Shown piece by piece: positions 1 through 9,824 of a stretch of 64,000 bases of DNA; positions within the stretch are counted from its first letter, which is position 1, and the number at the start of each line of letters is the position of its first letter. Both the position numbers and the translations under genes were made by a program. Origin of the DNA: Actinopolymorpha sp. NPDC004070 (GTDB lineage: Bacteria; Actinomycetota; Actinomycetes; Propionibacteriales; Actinopolymorphaceae); NCBI RefSeq assembly GCF_040610475.1, contig NZ_JBEXMJ010000019.1, positions 23,779 through 87,778 of the forward strand, read 5' to 3'. Below the pieces are notes generated by a model. That model made no database searches, was not told where the DNA came from, and saw only the letters and a program-made list of their open reading frames with translations.

Positions 1-730
1 CGTCGGAGGCGACCGCGACGACCACAACCTCGGCGCTGCCGAACAGCGCGCCGAGACCGGCGCACGCGACCACGACCGGGCCGAGCACCGGCCAGCCGAG
101 CGGCGGCTTCACCTGCTGGCCGCTGCCGGGGTGATGGACCGGTGGTTGCGTACGCCGCTGCGCGGCCAGCAGGCAGGCGCCGACCACGCCTGCGACGACG
201 GCCGTCAGCAGTCCGGCGACCGGGCTCACCGTGGTGGCCAGCAGGGTCACCAGCGGCGGGCCGACCATGAAGACGACCTCGTCCAGCAGGGCCTCCAGCG
301 CGAACGCCGTGTGCAACTCCGGCTTGCCCTCGAGCAGGTGGGTCCACCGGGCACGGACGTAGGAACCGACCAACGGTCCGGAAGCACCGGCGACGGCCGC
401 CAGTGCCTGGGGGAGCGGGTACGCCACGCCGGCGCGTACGGTCACGATCAGCCCGCCCAGCGCGACCGCGTTGACCGCCGCGATCAGGGGAAGGACGAGG
501 TGCTGCCCGTGGCGGTCGACCAGGCGGGCCTGCACCGGAGCGAGCACCGCCGCCGCGATGACGTAGGACGCGGAGATCGTGCCGGCCAGGCCGTAGGAGC
601 CGGTGGTGGCCGACACGAGCAGGACCAGGCCGAGGCCGACCATCGACAGCGGAAGCCGGGCGAACCAGCCGGTGAGGGAGAAGGCGAGGCTTCCGGGAAG
701 GCCGAGGATGGTGCGGTACGGGCTGAACAT
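1..730 (-). CDS. MFS transporter, N-terminal part (cut by window edge)
   Basis: Reading the minus strand from the ATG at 730 gives at least 243 residues with no stop before the window edge, beginning [13 protein letters not shown]. Several hydrophobic segments alternate with short basic loops; the RLVDRHG loop after the second segment resembles the conserved major facilitator loop between helices 2 and 3. This suggests a proton-driven drug or solute transporter of the inner membrane; the substrate cannot be told. An in-frame GTG five codons upstream is an alternative start, but the MFSPYR start is the more usual form of such proteins. It diverges from the ferrochelatase gene. The C-terminal half lies outside the window. 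Confidence 0.8.
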   Translation of the reverse strand, partial: MFSPYRTILGLPGSLAFSLTGWFARLPLSMVGLGLVLLVSATTGSYGLAGTISASYVIAAAVLAPVQARLVDRHGQHLVLPLIAAVNAVALGGLIVTVRAGVAYPLPQALAAVAGASGPLVGSYVRARWTHLLEGKPELHTAFALEALLDEVVFMVGPPLVTLLATTVSPVAGLLTAVVAGVVGACLLAAQRRTQPPVHHPGSGQQVKPPLGWPVLGPVVVACAGLGALFGSAEVVVVAVASD

Positions 731-874
731 GGCAGGGCAGCTCACGGTGGGGAGAGGGTCGGACGGGGGGTCGGAACGTCGTGGTGCGGTGTCTCACGTG
801 CCGCGCGAACTGCGGCGGCGAGCCCGGGGAACCGCACCGCTCACCCTAACGAGCACCACCGACAGGGCACCTGC

Positions 875-880
875 GAATAT
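875..880 (+). promoter_or_regulatory. Possible leaderless -10 box of cpfC
   Basis: GAATAT ends 7 bases before the ATG at 888. It matches the second and last bases of the TANNNT pattern but has G at the first, so this is the weakest of the leaderless promoters proposed in the window. No ribosome binding site is visible in front of the ATG. Confidence 0.35.
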
Positions 881-887
881 CGGGAAC

Positions 888-2006
<1,119 letters not shown>

Positions 2007-2062
2007 GGCGCCGACTGAGGCGGGGAACGAAGATCATCGTGCTCCATGAGGGCGCTCACCTC

Positions 2063-2068
2063 TAGGCT
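2063..2068 (+). promoter_or_regulatory. Leaderless-type -10 box (TAGGCT)
   Basis: TAGGCT matches the actinobacterial TANNNT -10 pattern and ends 7 bases before the ATG at 2076, so transcription would begin at or next to the start codon. No Shine-Dalgarno sequence is present. Confidence 0.55.
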
Positions 2069-2075
2069 GATCCAC

Positions 2076-4193
2076 ATGACTGCGGAGACGGCGACCCCTT
2101 TCCATGATCTGGACCACTACGTAGCGTTGCGCCGGCTCGCCGGTCTCTGGCTGTCGCCCGACGGCAGCCGACTGGTGGCCGCCGCCCAGCAGCTCTCACC
2201 CGACCGCAAGAAGTACGTCACGTCGTTGTGGCAGGTCGACCCTTCCGGTGCCCGCCCGGCGCGGCGGCTCACCCGCGGCACCACCGGCGAGGCCGGCGCG
2301 GCGTTCCTGCCCGACGGCTCGTTGTTGTTCGTCTCCAAGCGTCCGCACGAGGAGTGGCCGGAGCCGCCGGAGTCCATGCGTTCCGGCGACTCCGACGAGC
2401 CCGCCGACACCAACGGCACCACCTCTCGGGAAGTGTCCACCGGCGAAGGGAACGACGCGGACAAACCCGCCCTGTGGATGCTGCCCGCCGGAGGCGGCGA
2501 GGCCCGCCGGGTGGTGGGCCGGCCGGGTGGCGTCGGCGGGGTGATGGTGGCCCGCGACGCCGGGACGCTCGTGTTCACCGCCCCCACGCTTCCCGGCACC
2601 AAGACCGCCGACGACGACCGCGAGCGCCGCAAGGCCCGCACCGACGCGTCGGTGTCGGCGATCCTGCACGAGGGCTATCCCGTTCGTTACTGGGACCACG
2701 ACCTCGGGCCGGACGAGCTCCGCCTGTTCGCCGCCGACCCGTTCGACGTCGACGAGGGCCACCCGCGCCCGCGCGACCTCAGCCCCGAGCCCGGCCGCGC
2801 CCTCGACGAGGGGGCGGCCGACGTCAGCGCGGACGGGAGCACCGTCGTCAGCACGTGGAAGGTCGCGACCCGCCATGGCGACCACCGCGTCGACCTGGTG
2901 GCGATCGACACCGCAACCGGCGAGCGCCGGGTGCTGGCCAGTGACCCCGACCACGACCACGAGTCGCCCCAGATCTCCCCGGACGGCCGCTGGGTGGTGT
3001 GTACTCGCGAGCGCCGCAGCACCACCGACGCCGCGCCAGACGTCACGTTGTGGCTGGTTCCGGCCAACGGCGGCGAGCAGCGGGACCTCACTCCCGAGCT
3101 CGACCTGTGGCCGCACGAGCCCCGCTGGTCCCCGGATGGGCACACCATCTACTTCACCGCGGACGAACGCGGCCACTGCCCGGTCTTCGCCGTCGACGTC
3201 GCCACCGGCTGCGTGCGCCGGCTCACCGCGTCCGGCGCCTACGCCGCGCTGGAGCCGGCACCCGACGGCCGGTCCCTCTACGCGCTTCGCAACGCCGTGG
3301 ACGCGCCGCCGTCGATCGTCCGGCTCGCGGTGGACGCCGTCGACCAGGAGGCGGAGCGACTGCGGGGGCCGGAGGCGACTCCCGCGCTGCCGGGACGGCT
3401 CACCGAGGTGACCGCGACCGCCGAGGACGGCTCGGACCTGCGGGCCTGGCTGGTGCTGCCCGACGGTGCGTCCGCGGAGCAACCGGCGCCGCTGCTGCTG
3501 TGGATCCATGGTGGTCCGCTGTCGTCGTGGAACACCTGGAGCTGGCGGTGGAACCCCTGGCTGATGGCCGCCCGCGGCTACGCCGTCCTGCTGCCCGACC
3601 CGGCGCTGTCCACCGGATACGGACAGGAGTTCGTCGAGCGGGGCTGGGGGCGTTGGGGCGCCGAGCCGTTCACCGACCTGATGGCGGTGACCGACGCGGC
3701 CCTCGAGGTGCCCGAGATCGACGCCGACCGCACGGCCGCGATGGGCGGCTCGTTCGGCGGCTACATGGCCAACTGGGTGGCCGGGCACACCGACCGGTTC
3801 AAGGCGATCGTGACGCATGCCAGCCTGTGGGCGCTGGACCAGTTCGGCCCGACCACCGACGTGGCGTCGTACTGGTTCCGCGAGCTCACTCCCGAGCGCG
3901 CCCTCGCCAACTCCCCGCACCTGTCCGCGGAGCAGATCACCACGCCGATGCTGGTGATCCACGGTGACCGCGACTACCGCGTGCCGATCGGGGAGGGGCT
4001 GCGGCTGTGGTGGGAGCTCAACCGCCTGCACGACGGGGACCCCGCCGCGCTGCCGCACCGGTTCCTCTACTTCCCCGACGAGAACCACTGGGTGCTCTCG
4101 CCGAACCACGCGAAGGTGTGGTACTCCACGGTGTTCGCGTTCCTCTCCTGGCACGTCGAGGGCGCGGGCTGGGAACGCCCGGAGCTGGTGTGA
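2076..4193 (+). CDS. S9 family peptidase (prolyl oligopeptidase / acylaminoacyl peptidase type)
   Basis: 705 aa. The N-terminal 400 residues carry WD40/PD40-like beta-propeller repeats (SPDGRWVVCTRER, EPRWSPDGHTIYFTADERG) that gate access to the active site. The C-terminal alpha/beta hydrolase has Ser559 in GGSFGGYMANW, Asp633 in HGDRDYRVP and His671 in DENHWV, the order and spacing of family S9. No signal peptide is seen, so it probably degrades oligopeptides in the cytoplasm. The start at 2076 is chosen over an upstream in-frame ATG (2046) because a leaderless -10 box lies just ahead of it. Its stop overlaps the next gene by 4 bases (GTGA), indicating co-transcription. Exact specificity (DPP-like or acylaminoacyl) cannot be read from the sequence. 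Confidence 0.9.
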   Translation: MTAETATPFHDLDHYVALRRLAGLWLSPDGSRLVAAAQQLSPDRKKYVTSLWQVDPSGARPARRLTRGTTGEAGAAFLPDGSLLFVSKRPHEEWPEPPESMRSGDSDEPADTNGTTSREVSTGEGNDADKPALWMLPAGGGEARRVVGRPGGVGGVMVARDAGTLVFTAPTLPGTKTADDDRERRKARTDASVSAILHEGYPVRYWDHDLGPDELRLFAADPFDVDEGHPRPRDLSPEPGRALDEGAADVSADGSTVVSTWKVATRHGDHRVDLVAIDTATGERRVLASDPDHDHESPQISPDGRWVVCTRERRSTTDAAPDVTLWLVPANGGEQRDLTPELDLWPHEPRWSPDGHTIYFTADERGHCPVFAVDVATGCVRRLTASGAYAALEPAPDGRSLYALRNAVDAPPSIVRLAVDAVDQEAERLRGPEATPALPGRLTEVTATAEDGSDLRAWLVLPDGASAEQPAPLLLWIHGGPLSSWNTWSWRWNPWLMAARGYAVLLPDPALSTGYGQEFVERGWGRWGAEPFTDLMAVTDAALEVPEIDADRTAAMGGSFGGYMANWVAGHTDRFKAIVTHASLWALDQFGPTTDVASYWFRELTPERALANSPHLSAEQITTPMLVIHGDRDYRVPIGEGLRLWWELNRLHDGDPAALPHRFLYFPDENHWVLSPNHAKVWYSTVFAFLSWHVEGAGWERPELV

Positions 4194-5053
4194 GCACCAG
4201 CACGGAAGGCGTCGATCCGACGGCGCTGCTCGACCTCGCGGTGCGGACGGCCCGCGAGGCGGGCGAGCTGCTTCGCGCGCGGCGGCTGACCGACGAGGTG
4301 AGTGTCGACCACACCAAGTCGACGCCGACCGACATCGTGACCGCGATGGACACCGCGTCGGAGGCGCTGATCCGCGACCGGCTCCGCGCCGCACGCCCGG
4401 ACGACACGATCCTCGGCGAGGAGGGCGGCAGCGTCCCCGGCGAGTCCGGGGTCAGGTGGCTGGTCGACCCGCTCGACGGCACCGTCAACTACCTGTACGG
4501 CCTGCCGGCGTACGCCGTCAGCATCGCCGCGGAGGTGGCCGGCGAGGTAGTGGCCGGTGCCGTGTTCTGTCCGCCGGCTGAAGAGTTGTGGACGGCGGTG
4601 CGAGGCGCCGGCGCCTGGCTGAACGACGACCCGGTGCGGACCAACTCCGTGCCCGAGCTCGGCCGCGCGCTGGTCGGCACCGGGTTCTGGTACGACTCGG
4701 GTCTGCGCGCCCGGCAGGCCGAGCTGCTGCGGCACGTTCTGCCCCGGGTGCGCGACGTACGCCGGATCGGTTCGGCGGCCCTGGACCTGTGCTCGGTCGC
4801 CTGCGGCCGTCTCGACGCCTACTACGAGACCGGCCTGCATCCGTGGGACTGGTCGGCCGGCCTGCTGGTGGCCCGGGAGGCCGGCGCCCGGGTCGGCGGC
4901 CTGCCCGGCGAGCCCGCGAGCCGCCGGCTGGCGATCGCCGCCGCCCCGGGCGTCTTCGACGAGCTCCGGTCGCTGGTGGTGGCCCATGGATCCGGCGTCG
5001 TGGGCAGTCAGGTGGTGTCCGCCGGCGCCGACCTCGGGCCCGGTGAGTCCTAG
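4190..5053 (+). CDS. Inositol monophosphatase family protein
   Basis: 287 aa, starting at GTG 4190 overlapping the S9 peptidase stop. Mg-binding motifs of the FIG/IMPase superfamily are complete: GEEGG (first metal site), WLVDPLDGTVNY (DPxDGT) and HPWDWSAG near the C-terminus. Members dephosphorylate inositol phosphate, histidinol phosphate or similar sugars; the substrate is unresolved. The last codons (PGES-stop) run into the left terminal repeat of a MITE-like element that starts at 5052, so the element supplies part of the stop codon and the native C-terminus may have been changed. Confidence 0.88.
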   Translation: MSTSTEGVDPTALLDLAVRTAREAGELLRARRLTDEVSVDHTKSTPTDIVTAMDTASEALIRDRLRAARPDDTILGEEGGSVPGESGVRWLVDPLDGTVNYLYGLPAYAVSIAAEVAGEVVAGAVFCPPAEELWTAVRGAGAWLNDDPVRTNSVPELGRALVGTGFWYDSGLRARQAELLRHVLPRVRDVRRIGSAALDLCSVACGRLDAYYETGLHPWDWSAGLLVAREAGARVGGLPGEPASRRLAIAAAPGVFDELRSLVVAHGSGVVGSQVVSAGADLGPGES

Positions 5054-5216
5054 GGACTGTCCTTCGGATCAGGGTCGAGTAGTGAGCGGGTCATCCGCGC
5101 CCGCGCGGCAAGGCGGAGGAGGAGTCGCGTAGCGACGGTCTACGCGCGACGACGGCAACGCAGCCGGGCGGGATGCGGGGGCACGCGAACCGGCCATGAT
5201 CCGCAGGACAGACCCT
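5052..5216. mobile_element. MITE-like element with 20-bp terminal inverted repeats
   Basis: The left end AGGGACTGTCCTTCGGATCA (5052-5071) and the reverse complement of the right end (5197-5216) agree at 18 of 20 positions. The 165-bp interior encodes no protein and contains a near-palindrome (GTCGCGTAG ... CTACGCGCGAC, about 5122-5148). Size, terminal repeats and lack of coding are those of a non-autonomous transposable element. No convincing target duplication is seen. The left end overlaps the stop codon of the IMPase-family gene. Confidence 0.6.
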
Positions 5217-5802
5217 GGTCCGGAACCGATGCCGTTCACCGCGATCGCGGCCGTTGGTTTCCGGCCGTTCGGAGTCTCGAAGCGCGAATGCGGTAAACAT
5301 CACATTCGACCGAGAAGAATGCACGGTCGAGTGCACTCGGTAATTGTCCGAACGCTTTCCGGAGTCGGCCGGAAAACCGATCCGCAAACGTTCACGGCAA
5401 ACGCCGTAACGACACCGCGGGCCGTCCCGCCGATTCGTACACAACCGACGATGTGTGAACGCCGGTGGAGTCTCCCGACGGGCGGCGCCCCGGACAGCCT
5501 CTCTCCGGCCGAGAATCACCACAAAATCGGACATACGCGACGCAACGATGCGCGAAACCGGATGGACATAGCCGGGAGTGTGCAGATTTCCGCAACAAAA
5601 TCGGGTTACAACTTGCCTGATGTGGTTCCGTTCCGCCCCGGTGAAGGTATACGTTCCGGGTCAGTCAACGTTCCCGGTGCGAATCCGTGCGGGGAGCACT
5701 TTGTGAACCACGCATCCCTGTGTCGACGGTGTCGGAACGAACGCGCTTTGTGCGCGGAGGCCGCCGGTCGTGCCGGTGATGGGGAGAAGCCGGGAGGTGA
5801 AG
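5217..5802. other. Intergenic region, relatively A+T-rich leader of the peptide ABC operon
   Basis: No convincing gene is present. Base composition is lower in G+C than the genes around it: 5281-5340 has 33 of 60 and 5581-5640 has 32 of 60. A small perfect hairpin (ACGGC-AAAC-GCCGT) lies at 5394-5407. The operon promoter must lie here; a TACAAC(T) box at 5607-5613 is a possible -10, but no convincing -35 accompanies it. Confidence 0.5.
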
Positions 5803-6888
5803 GTGGCTGCGACCGAAAGCCTGGAGACGGACGAGCCGGAGAAGGGCTCGAAACCGGCCGGCCGGAGATCGTCCACGACCAGGTACGTCGTGGGGCGGGT
5901 CGTCAAGGCGTTCCTGACGATCTACGTCGTCGCGACCGCCATCTTCTTCCTGGTGCGGCTGCTGCCGGGCAACCCGGTGGACGTCTACATCAACCAGCAG
6001 ATCGCGCAGTACGGCATGAGCTACCAGGAGGCCGCCAACGCCGCGGCCGGCCTGTTCTCCTTCGACCCGAACGAGTCGAAGTTCATGCAGTACCTCCACT
6101 ACCTCGGTGGCCTGGTCCAGGGTGACCTGGGCACCTCGCTGCTCTCGCCGGGTTCCTCGGTGACCTCCCAGATCGGCGCCTACCTGCCGTGGACGCTGTT
6201 CAGCGTCGGCATCGCGCTGATCATCAGCTTCGTGCTCGGCATCGGCATCGGCATGGCGATGGCCTACCGGCGCGGCGGAATCTTCGACCACGCGATGACG
6301 CTGGTCGCCTCGATCACGCACTCCATCCCCAACTTCCTGCTGGCGATGATGATCATCGTCTTCTTCGGCGTCCAGCTGGAGTGGCTGCCGATCGCGACCA
6401 TGCGCGGTGCCTACTCGCCGGGCGTGCACCCGGAGTTCAGCCTGTACTTCCTCTCCGACGCCTTCTACCACGCGGCCCTGCCGATGTTCGTCTACGTGCT
6501 CACCTCGCTCGGTGGATGGATGCTGGTGATGAAGTCGTCGACGGTGGAGACCCTCGGCGAGGACTACGTGACGGTCGCCCGGGCGCGGGGGCTCACCGAC
6601 CGCCGGATCCAGGTGCAGTACGTCGGCCGCAACGCCATGCTGCCGTTGTTCACCAGCTTCGTCCTTTCCCTCGGTTTCGTCGTCGGCGGCTCGATCCTGG
6701 TCGAGCAGGTGACGCAGTACCAAGGCATCGGGTTCCTGCTCTACGAGGCGGTCCAGCGTCGTGACTACCCCGTCCTGCAGGGCATCCTGCTGATCGTCAC
6801 CATCTCCGTGGTGCTGGCCAACCTCGTCGCCGACCTGCTCTACAGCCGGGTCGACCCGCGGATCCGCATCACCAGCAAGGAGGGCTGA
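5803..6888 (+). CDS. Peptide/nickel-type ABC transporter permease (DppB-like)
   Basis: 361 aa, integral membrane permease of a peptide importer. Six hydrophobic segments are recognisable, the first at VVKAFLTIYVVATAIFFLVR, followed by the family motif RLLPGNPVD. The EAA loop, which contacts the ATPases, reads DYVTVARARGLTDRRI. GTG 5803 is chosen because GGAGG stands 5 bases ahead; the open frame also contains an upstream GTG (5770) without a ribosome binding site. First gene of a six-gene operon (B, C, D, F, small membrane protein, A). The N-terminal extension of about 30 charged residues is longer than in most homologues. Confidence 0.92.
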   Translation: MAATESLETDEPEKGSKPAGRRSSTTRYVVGRVVKAFLTIYVVATAIFFLVRLLPGNPVDVYINQQIAQYGMSYQEAANAAAGLFSFDPNESKFMQYLHYLGGLVQGDLGTSLLSPGSSVTSQIGAYLPWTLFSVGIALIISFVLGIGIGMAMAYRRGGIFDHAMTLVASITHSIPNFLLAMMIIVFFGVQLEWLPIATMRGAYSPGVHPEFSLYFLSDAFYHAALPMFVYVLTSLGGWMLVMKSSTVETLGEDYVTVARARGLTDRRIQVQYVGRNAMLPLFTSFVLSLGFVVGGSILVEQVTQYQGIGFLLYEAVQRRDYPVLQGILLIVTISVVLANLVADLLYSRVDPRIRITSKEG

Positions 6889-6890
6889 CC

Positions 6891-7808
6891 GTGACCCAGA
6901 TCGTCGACACCGGGACGATGCAGCCGGCCCAGGCCCCGGCACCGGAGGGGCAGGGCACGGGCGCGTTCCGCACCTTCGTACGCCAGCTGATGCGCAGCAA
7001 GACCGGCTTCCTCGGCTTCTGCGTGTTCGCGCTGATGGTTCTCATCTGCCTGATCGGCCCGATGTTCACCCCGAACGACCTGCCGACCAACACCAACCTC
7101 ATCTACGGCCCGGCGAGCTGGAGCCACCCGTTCGGCTTCGACTCCGAGGGCCGGGACGTGCTGATCCAGGTCATCGACGGCGGCCGGGCGGTCATCCTGG
7201 TCGGCTTCCTCGCCGCGCTGATCTCCACCGTGATCGCCGTGGTGTTCGGCGCGCTGGCCGCCTACCTCGGCGGGCGGGTCGACTCGATCATCGTGACGGC
7301 CACCGACATCGTGCTGACGGTGCCGAGCATCATCCTGCTCGCCGTACTGGCGGCGTTCTACCGCGTGGGCGACTCGATCACGCTGGCGGTCATCCTCGGT
7401 GTGCTCGGCTGGCCGGGGTTGCTGCGCGCCGTGCGCGCCCAGGTGTTCTCGCTCAAGCAGCGGGAGTACATCGAGGCGGCGAGGCTGCTCGACCTCGGCA
7501 CGGGCCGGATCGTGATCCGGGAGATCCTGCCCAACATGGCGAGCTTCATCCTGATGAACTTCGTCATCGGCATGACCAACGCCATCTACGCGATGGCCGG
7601 TCTGTACCTCCTCGGTCTGGCGCCCATGCAGGGCGACAACTGGGGCATCATGATCAACTTCGCCTGGACCCGCGGCGCCATCTTCTTCGACGGCAGCCTC
7701 GGCTACATCCTCGGTCCGGTGCTGTCGATCTGCATCCTCCAGCTCTCGCTCGTGACGATGGCGAGGTCCTTCGAGGAAATCCTGAACCCCCGACTGCGGC
7801 ACAACTAG
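6891..7808 (+). CDS. Peptide ABC transporter permease (DppC-like)
   Basis: 305 aa second permease, two bases after the stop of the first, GTG start. The N-terminal oligopeptide-permease domain (MRSKTGFLGFCVFALMVLI) is followed by the motif HPFGFDSEGRDVLIQVIDGGR, equivalent to the HPLGTDxxGRD motif of DppC/OppC, and by the EAA loop EYIEAARLLDLGTGRIVIRE. It pairs with the upstream permease to form the transmembrane channel. Confidence 0.92.
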   Translation: MTQIVDTGTMQPAQAPAPEGQGTGAFRTFVRQLMRSKTGFLGFCVFALMVLICLIGPMFTPNDLPTNTNLIYGPASWSHPFGFDSEGRDVLIQVIDGGRAVILVGFLAALISTVIAVVFGALAAYLGGRVDSIIVTATDIVLTVPSIILLAVLAAFYRVGDSITLAVILGVLGWPGLLRAVRAQVFSLKQREYIEAARLLDLGTGRIVIREILPNMASFILMNFVIGMTNAIYAMAGLYLLGLAPMQGDNWGIMINFAWTRGAIFFDGSLGYILGPVLSICILQLSLVTMARSFEEILNPRLRHN

Positions 7809-7817
7809 GAGGACGCT

Positions 7818-8705
7818 GTGGGAGAAGGCGTAGTCGAGGGTTCGAACACGAACCCCACGGGCGAGCCGGTCCTGTCCGTGCGCGACCTCGTGGTCGAGTA
7901 CAAGACCGGGCAGGGCGTGAACGACCCGGCCCACCGTGCCGTGGACGGCGTGAGCTTCGACCTGTACCCGGGCGAGAGCATCGCGCTGATCGGGGAGAGC
8001 GGCTGCGGGAAGACCACCCTGGGCCTCGGCCTGCTGCGGCTGCTGCCGAAGCTGGGCTCGATCCCGTCGGGGTCGGTGACCTACCGGCGCCGGGACGGCT
8101 CGACGGTCGACCTGCTCAAGCTCGACAAGCAGCAGTTGCGGAAGTTCCGGTGGTCCGAGGCCGCCATGGTCTTCCAGGGCGCGATGAACTCCTTCAACCC
8201 GGTGCTGAAGGTCTGGGACCAGATGCTCGACACCGTTCGGGCGCACGACCGGTCGATGTCGAAGCGGACGGCGTACGAGCGGGCCGAACAGGTCCTGCGC
8301 GACGTCGACCTCGACCCCGACCGGGTGCTGAAGTCCTACCCGCACGAGCTGTCCGGCGGTATGCGGCAGCGGGTGCTGATCGCGATGGCGATGCTGCTGC
8401 GGCCGCAGATGCTCATCCTGGACGAGCCGACCACGGCGCTGGACATCCTCACTCAGCGGGCGATCGTCGACCTGATCCACGAGCTGCACGAGCGGCTGGA
8501 CTTCGCGATGATCTTCGTCTCGCACGACCTCGCGGTGGCCGCCGAGCTGGCCACCCGGGTGGCCACGATGTACGACGGCAAGATCGTCGAGATGGGCGAC
8601 GTCCGCGACATCTTCTACCGCCCCCAGCACGAGTACACCAAGAGCCTGATCAACGCAGTGCCCACGGTGACCGAGGAACGCAAGGAGGTGCCGAGCAATG
8701 GCTGA
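7818..8705 (+). CDS. Peptide ABC transporter ATP-binding protein (DppD-like)
   Basis: 295 aa. Walker A GESGCGKTT, signature LSGGMRQRV, Walker B MLILDEPTTALD and the switch VSHDL are intact, so it should hydrolyse ATP to drive import. GTG 7818 follows an AGGAGG box. It overlaps the second ATPase gene by 8 bases. The C-terminal oligopeptide-transporter extension (PQHEYTKSLINAVP) is shortened and lacks the cysteines of iron-sulphur-binding homologues. Confidence 0.92.
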   Translation: MGEGVVEGSNTNPTGEPVLSVRDLVVEYKTGQGVNDPAHRAVDGVSFDLYPGESIALIGESGCGKTTLGLGLLRLLPKLGSIPSGSVTYRRRDGSTVDLLKLDKQQLRKFRWSEAAMVFQGAMNSFNPVLKVWDQMLDTVRAHDRSMSKRTAYERAEQVLRDVDLDPDRVLKSYPHELSGGMRQRVLIAMAMLLRPQMLILDEPTTALDILTQRAIVDLIHELHERLDFAMIFVSHDLAVAAELATRVATMYDGKIVEMGDVRDIFYRPQHEYTKSLINAVPTVTEERKEVPSNG

Positions 8706-9594
8706 CGCGGCGACGTCCGGCCCGCTGCTGGAACTCGACGGCATCACGCAGGTGTTCAGCACCCGCCGTGGCGAGGTGCGGGCTGTCGACGACGTGACCC
8801 TGCGGCTCGGGGTGGGCGAGGTGCTGTGCCTGGTCGGGCAGAGCGGCTCGGGCAAGAGCACCACGGCGAAGATCGCCTCCGGGCTGCTGCGTCCGTCCGA
8901 GGGCGTGGTGCGGTTCGAGGGGGAGGACATCCTCGGGCAGCGGCGCCCGGACAAGAGCCGGTTCAAGCGCTTCCGGCGTGCGGTGCAGTACGTCCACCAG
9001 GACCCGTACGCCTCGCTGAACCCGATCCAGGACGTCTTCACCACGCTGTCGGCGCCGCTTCGCCGGCACGGCCTGGTGAAGAGCAGGTCCCAGGCGCGCG
9101 AGCGGGTGTCCGAACTCCTCGCGCAGGTGGGCCTCAACCCGGCCGAGACGTTCCTGCCGAAGTTTCCCCACCAGATGTCGGGTGGGCAGCGCCAGCGGGT
9201 GGCGGTCGCCCGGGCGCTGACTCTCGAGCCGCGGTTGATCATCGCGGACGAGGCGACCTCGATGCTCGACGTGTCCATCCGGATCGAGCTGCTCGGCATG
9301 CTCACCAAGCTGCGTACCGAGCTCGGCGTCGGCTTCCTGTTCATCACCCACGACCTGGCGATGGCGAAGTACTTCGGCGCCGAAGGCGACATCGCGGTGA
9401 TGCACGAGGGGAAGATCGTCGAGTACGGCCCGACCCTGCAGGTGATCGACAACCCCCAGGACGCCTACACCAAGGCGCTCCTGGAGGCCGTGCCCGAGGC
9501 CGACCCCGACCTCGCGCGGCGCAAGCGGGCGGCGCGCACCGCGGCCAAGGCGGCGGCCGGTGGCGCGGCGGCCGGTGGGGTCCCGGCGGCATGA
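8698..9594 (+). CDS. Peptide ABC transporter ATP-binding protein (DppF-like)
   Basis: 298 aa. Walker A GQSGSGKSTT, signature MSGGQRQRVAVARAL and Walker B LIIADEATSMLD; the last motif has A-T-S-M in place of the usual P-T-S-A-L-D, a common variant in DppF. Q-loop VHQDPYASLNP is present. An Ala-rich tail (about 280-298) closes the protein. It overlaps its neighbour on each side (8 bases upstream, 4 bases ATGA downstream), so translation of the three genes is probably coupled. Confidence 0.92.
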   Translation: MADAATSGPLLELDGITQVFSTRRGEVRAVDDVTLRLGVGEVLCLVGQSGSGKSTTAKIASGLLRPSEGVVRFEGEDILGQRRPDKSRFKRFRRAVQYVHQDPYASLNPIQDVFTTLSAPLRRHGLVKSRSQARERVSELLAQVGLNPAETFLPKFPHQMSGGQRQRVAVARALTLEPRLIIADEATSMLDVSIRIELLGMLTKLRTELGVGFLFITHDLAMAKYFGAEGDIAVMHEGKIVEYGPTLQVIDNPQDAYTKALLEAVPEADPDLARRKRAARTAAKAAAGGAAAGGVPAA

Positions 9595-9776
9595 TCGGCC
9601 CCGGAGCCGGGCTCACGGCGTTTCGGGTGGCGGCGTTCATCGTCGTCTTCTCCGGGCTGCTGTTGCTGATCGTCGAGCCCGGCACGGCACAGTTCGTGAT
9701 CACCTGCTTCATGCTCGTCATGGGGCTGGTGTTCGCGGCGTTGGTCTTCGTGCTCGTACGTCTGAAGAATCGCTAG
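9591..9776 (+). CDS. Small two-helix membrane protein in the peptide transporter operon
   Basis: 61 aa, ATG overlapping the stop of the DppF-like gene (ATGA). Two hydrophobic segments (AFRVAAFIVVFSGLLLLIV and FVITCFMLVMGLVFAALVFVLV) are joined by a short EPGTAQ turn; the protein ends in the basic RLKNR. It does not match a family I know. Position between the ATPase and the solute-binding protein suggests a role with the transporter, which is inference only. Confidence 0.7.
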   Translation: MIGPGAGLTAFRVAAFIVVFSGLLLLIVEPGTAQFVITCFMLVMGLVFAALVFVLVRLKNR

Positions 9777-9824
9777 GCAGAACCCTCCTAGCGCGGCACT
9801 GATCCCTTGATGGGGAGGAACCTG

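Noticed and set aside
603..887. Extended N-terminus of ferrochelatase from an upstream start
   Set aside because: The 95 extra residues are Arg/Ser/Pro-rich, overlap the divergent MFS gene and are absent from the family.
2196..4394. Long minus-strand open frames opposite real genes (also 19891-21984, 27657-30005, 62068-63870)
   Set aside because: They lie antisense to clearly recognised proteins, are rich in Arg, Gly, His and Ala, and show no motifs; such shadows are normal in high-G+C DNA.
5091..5534. 147-residue minus-strand open frame in the intergenic region
   Set aside because: It runs across the MITE-like element, has unusual composition and no recognisable domain or ribosome site.
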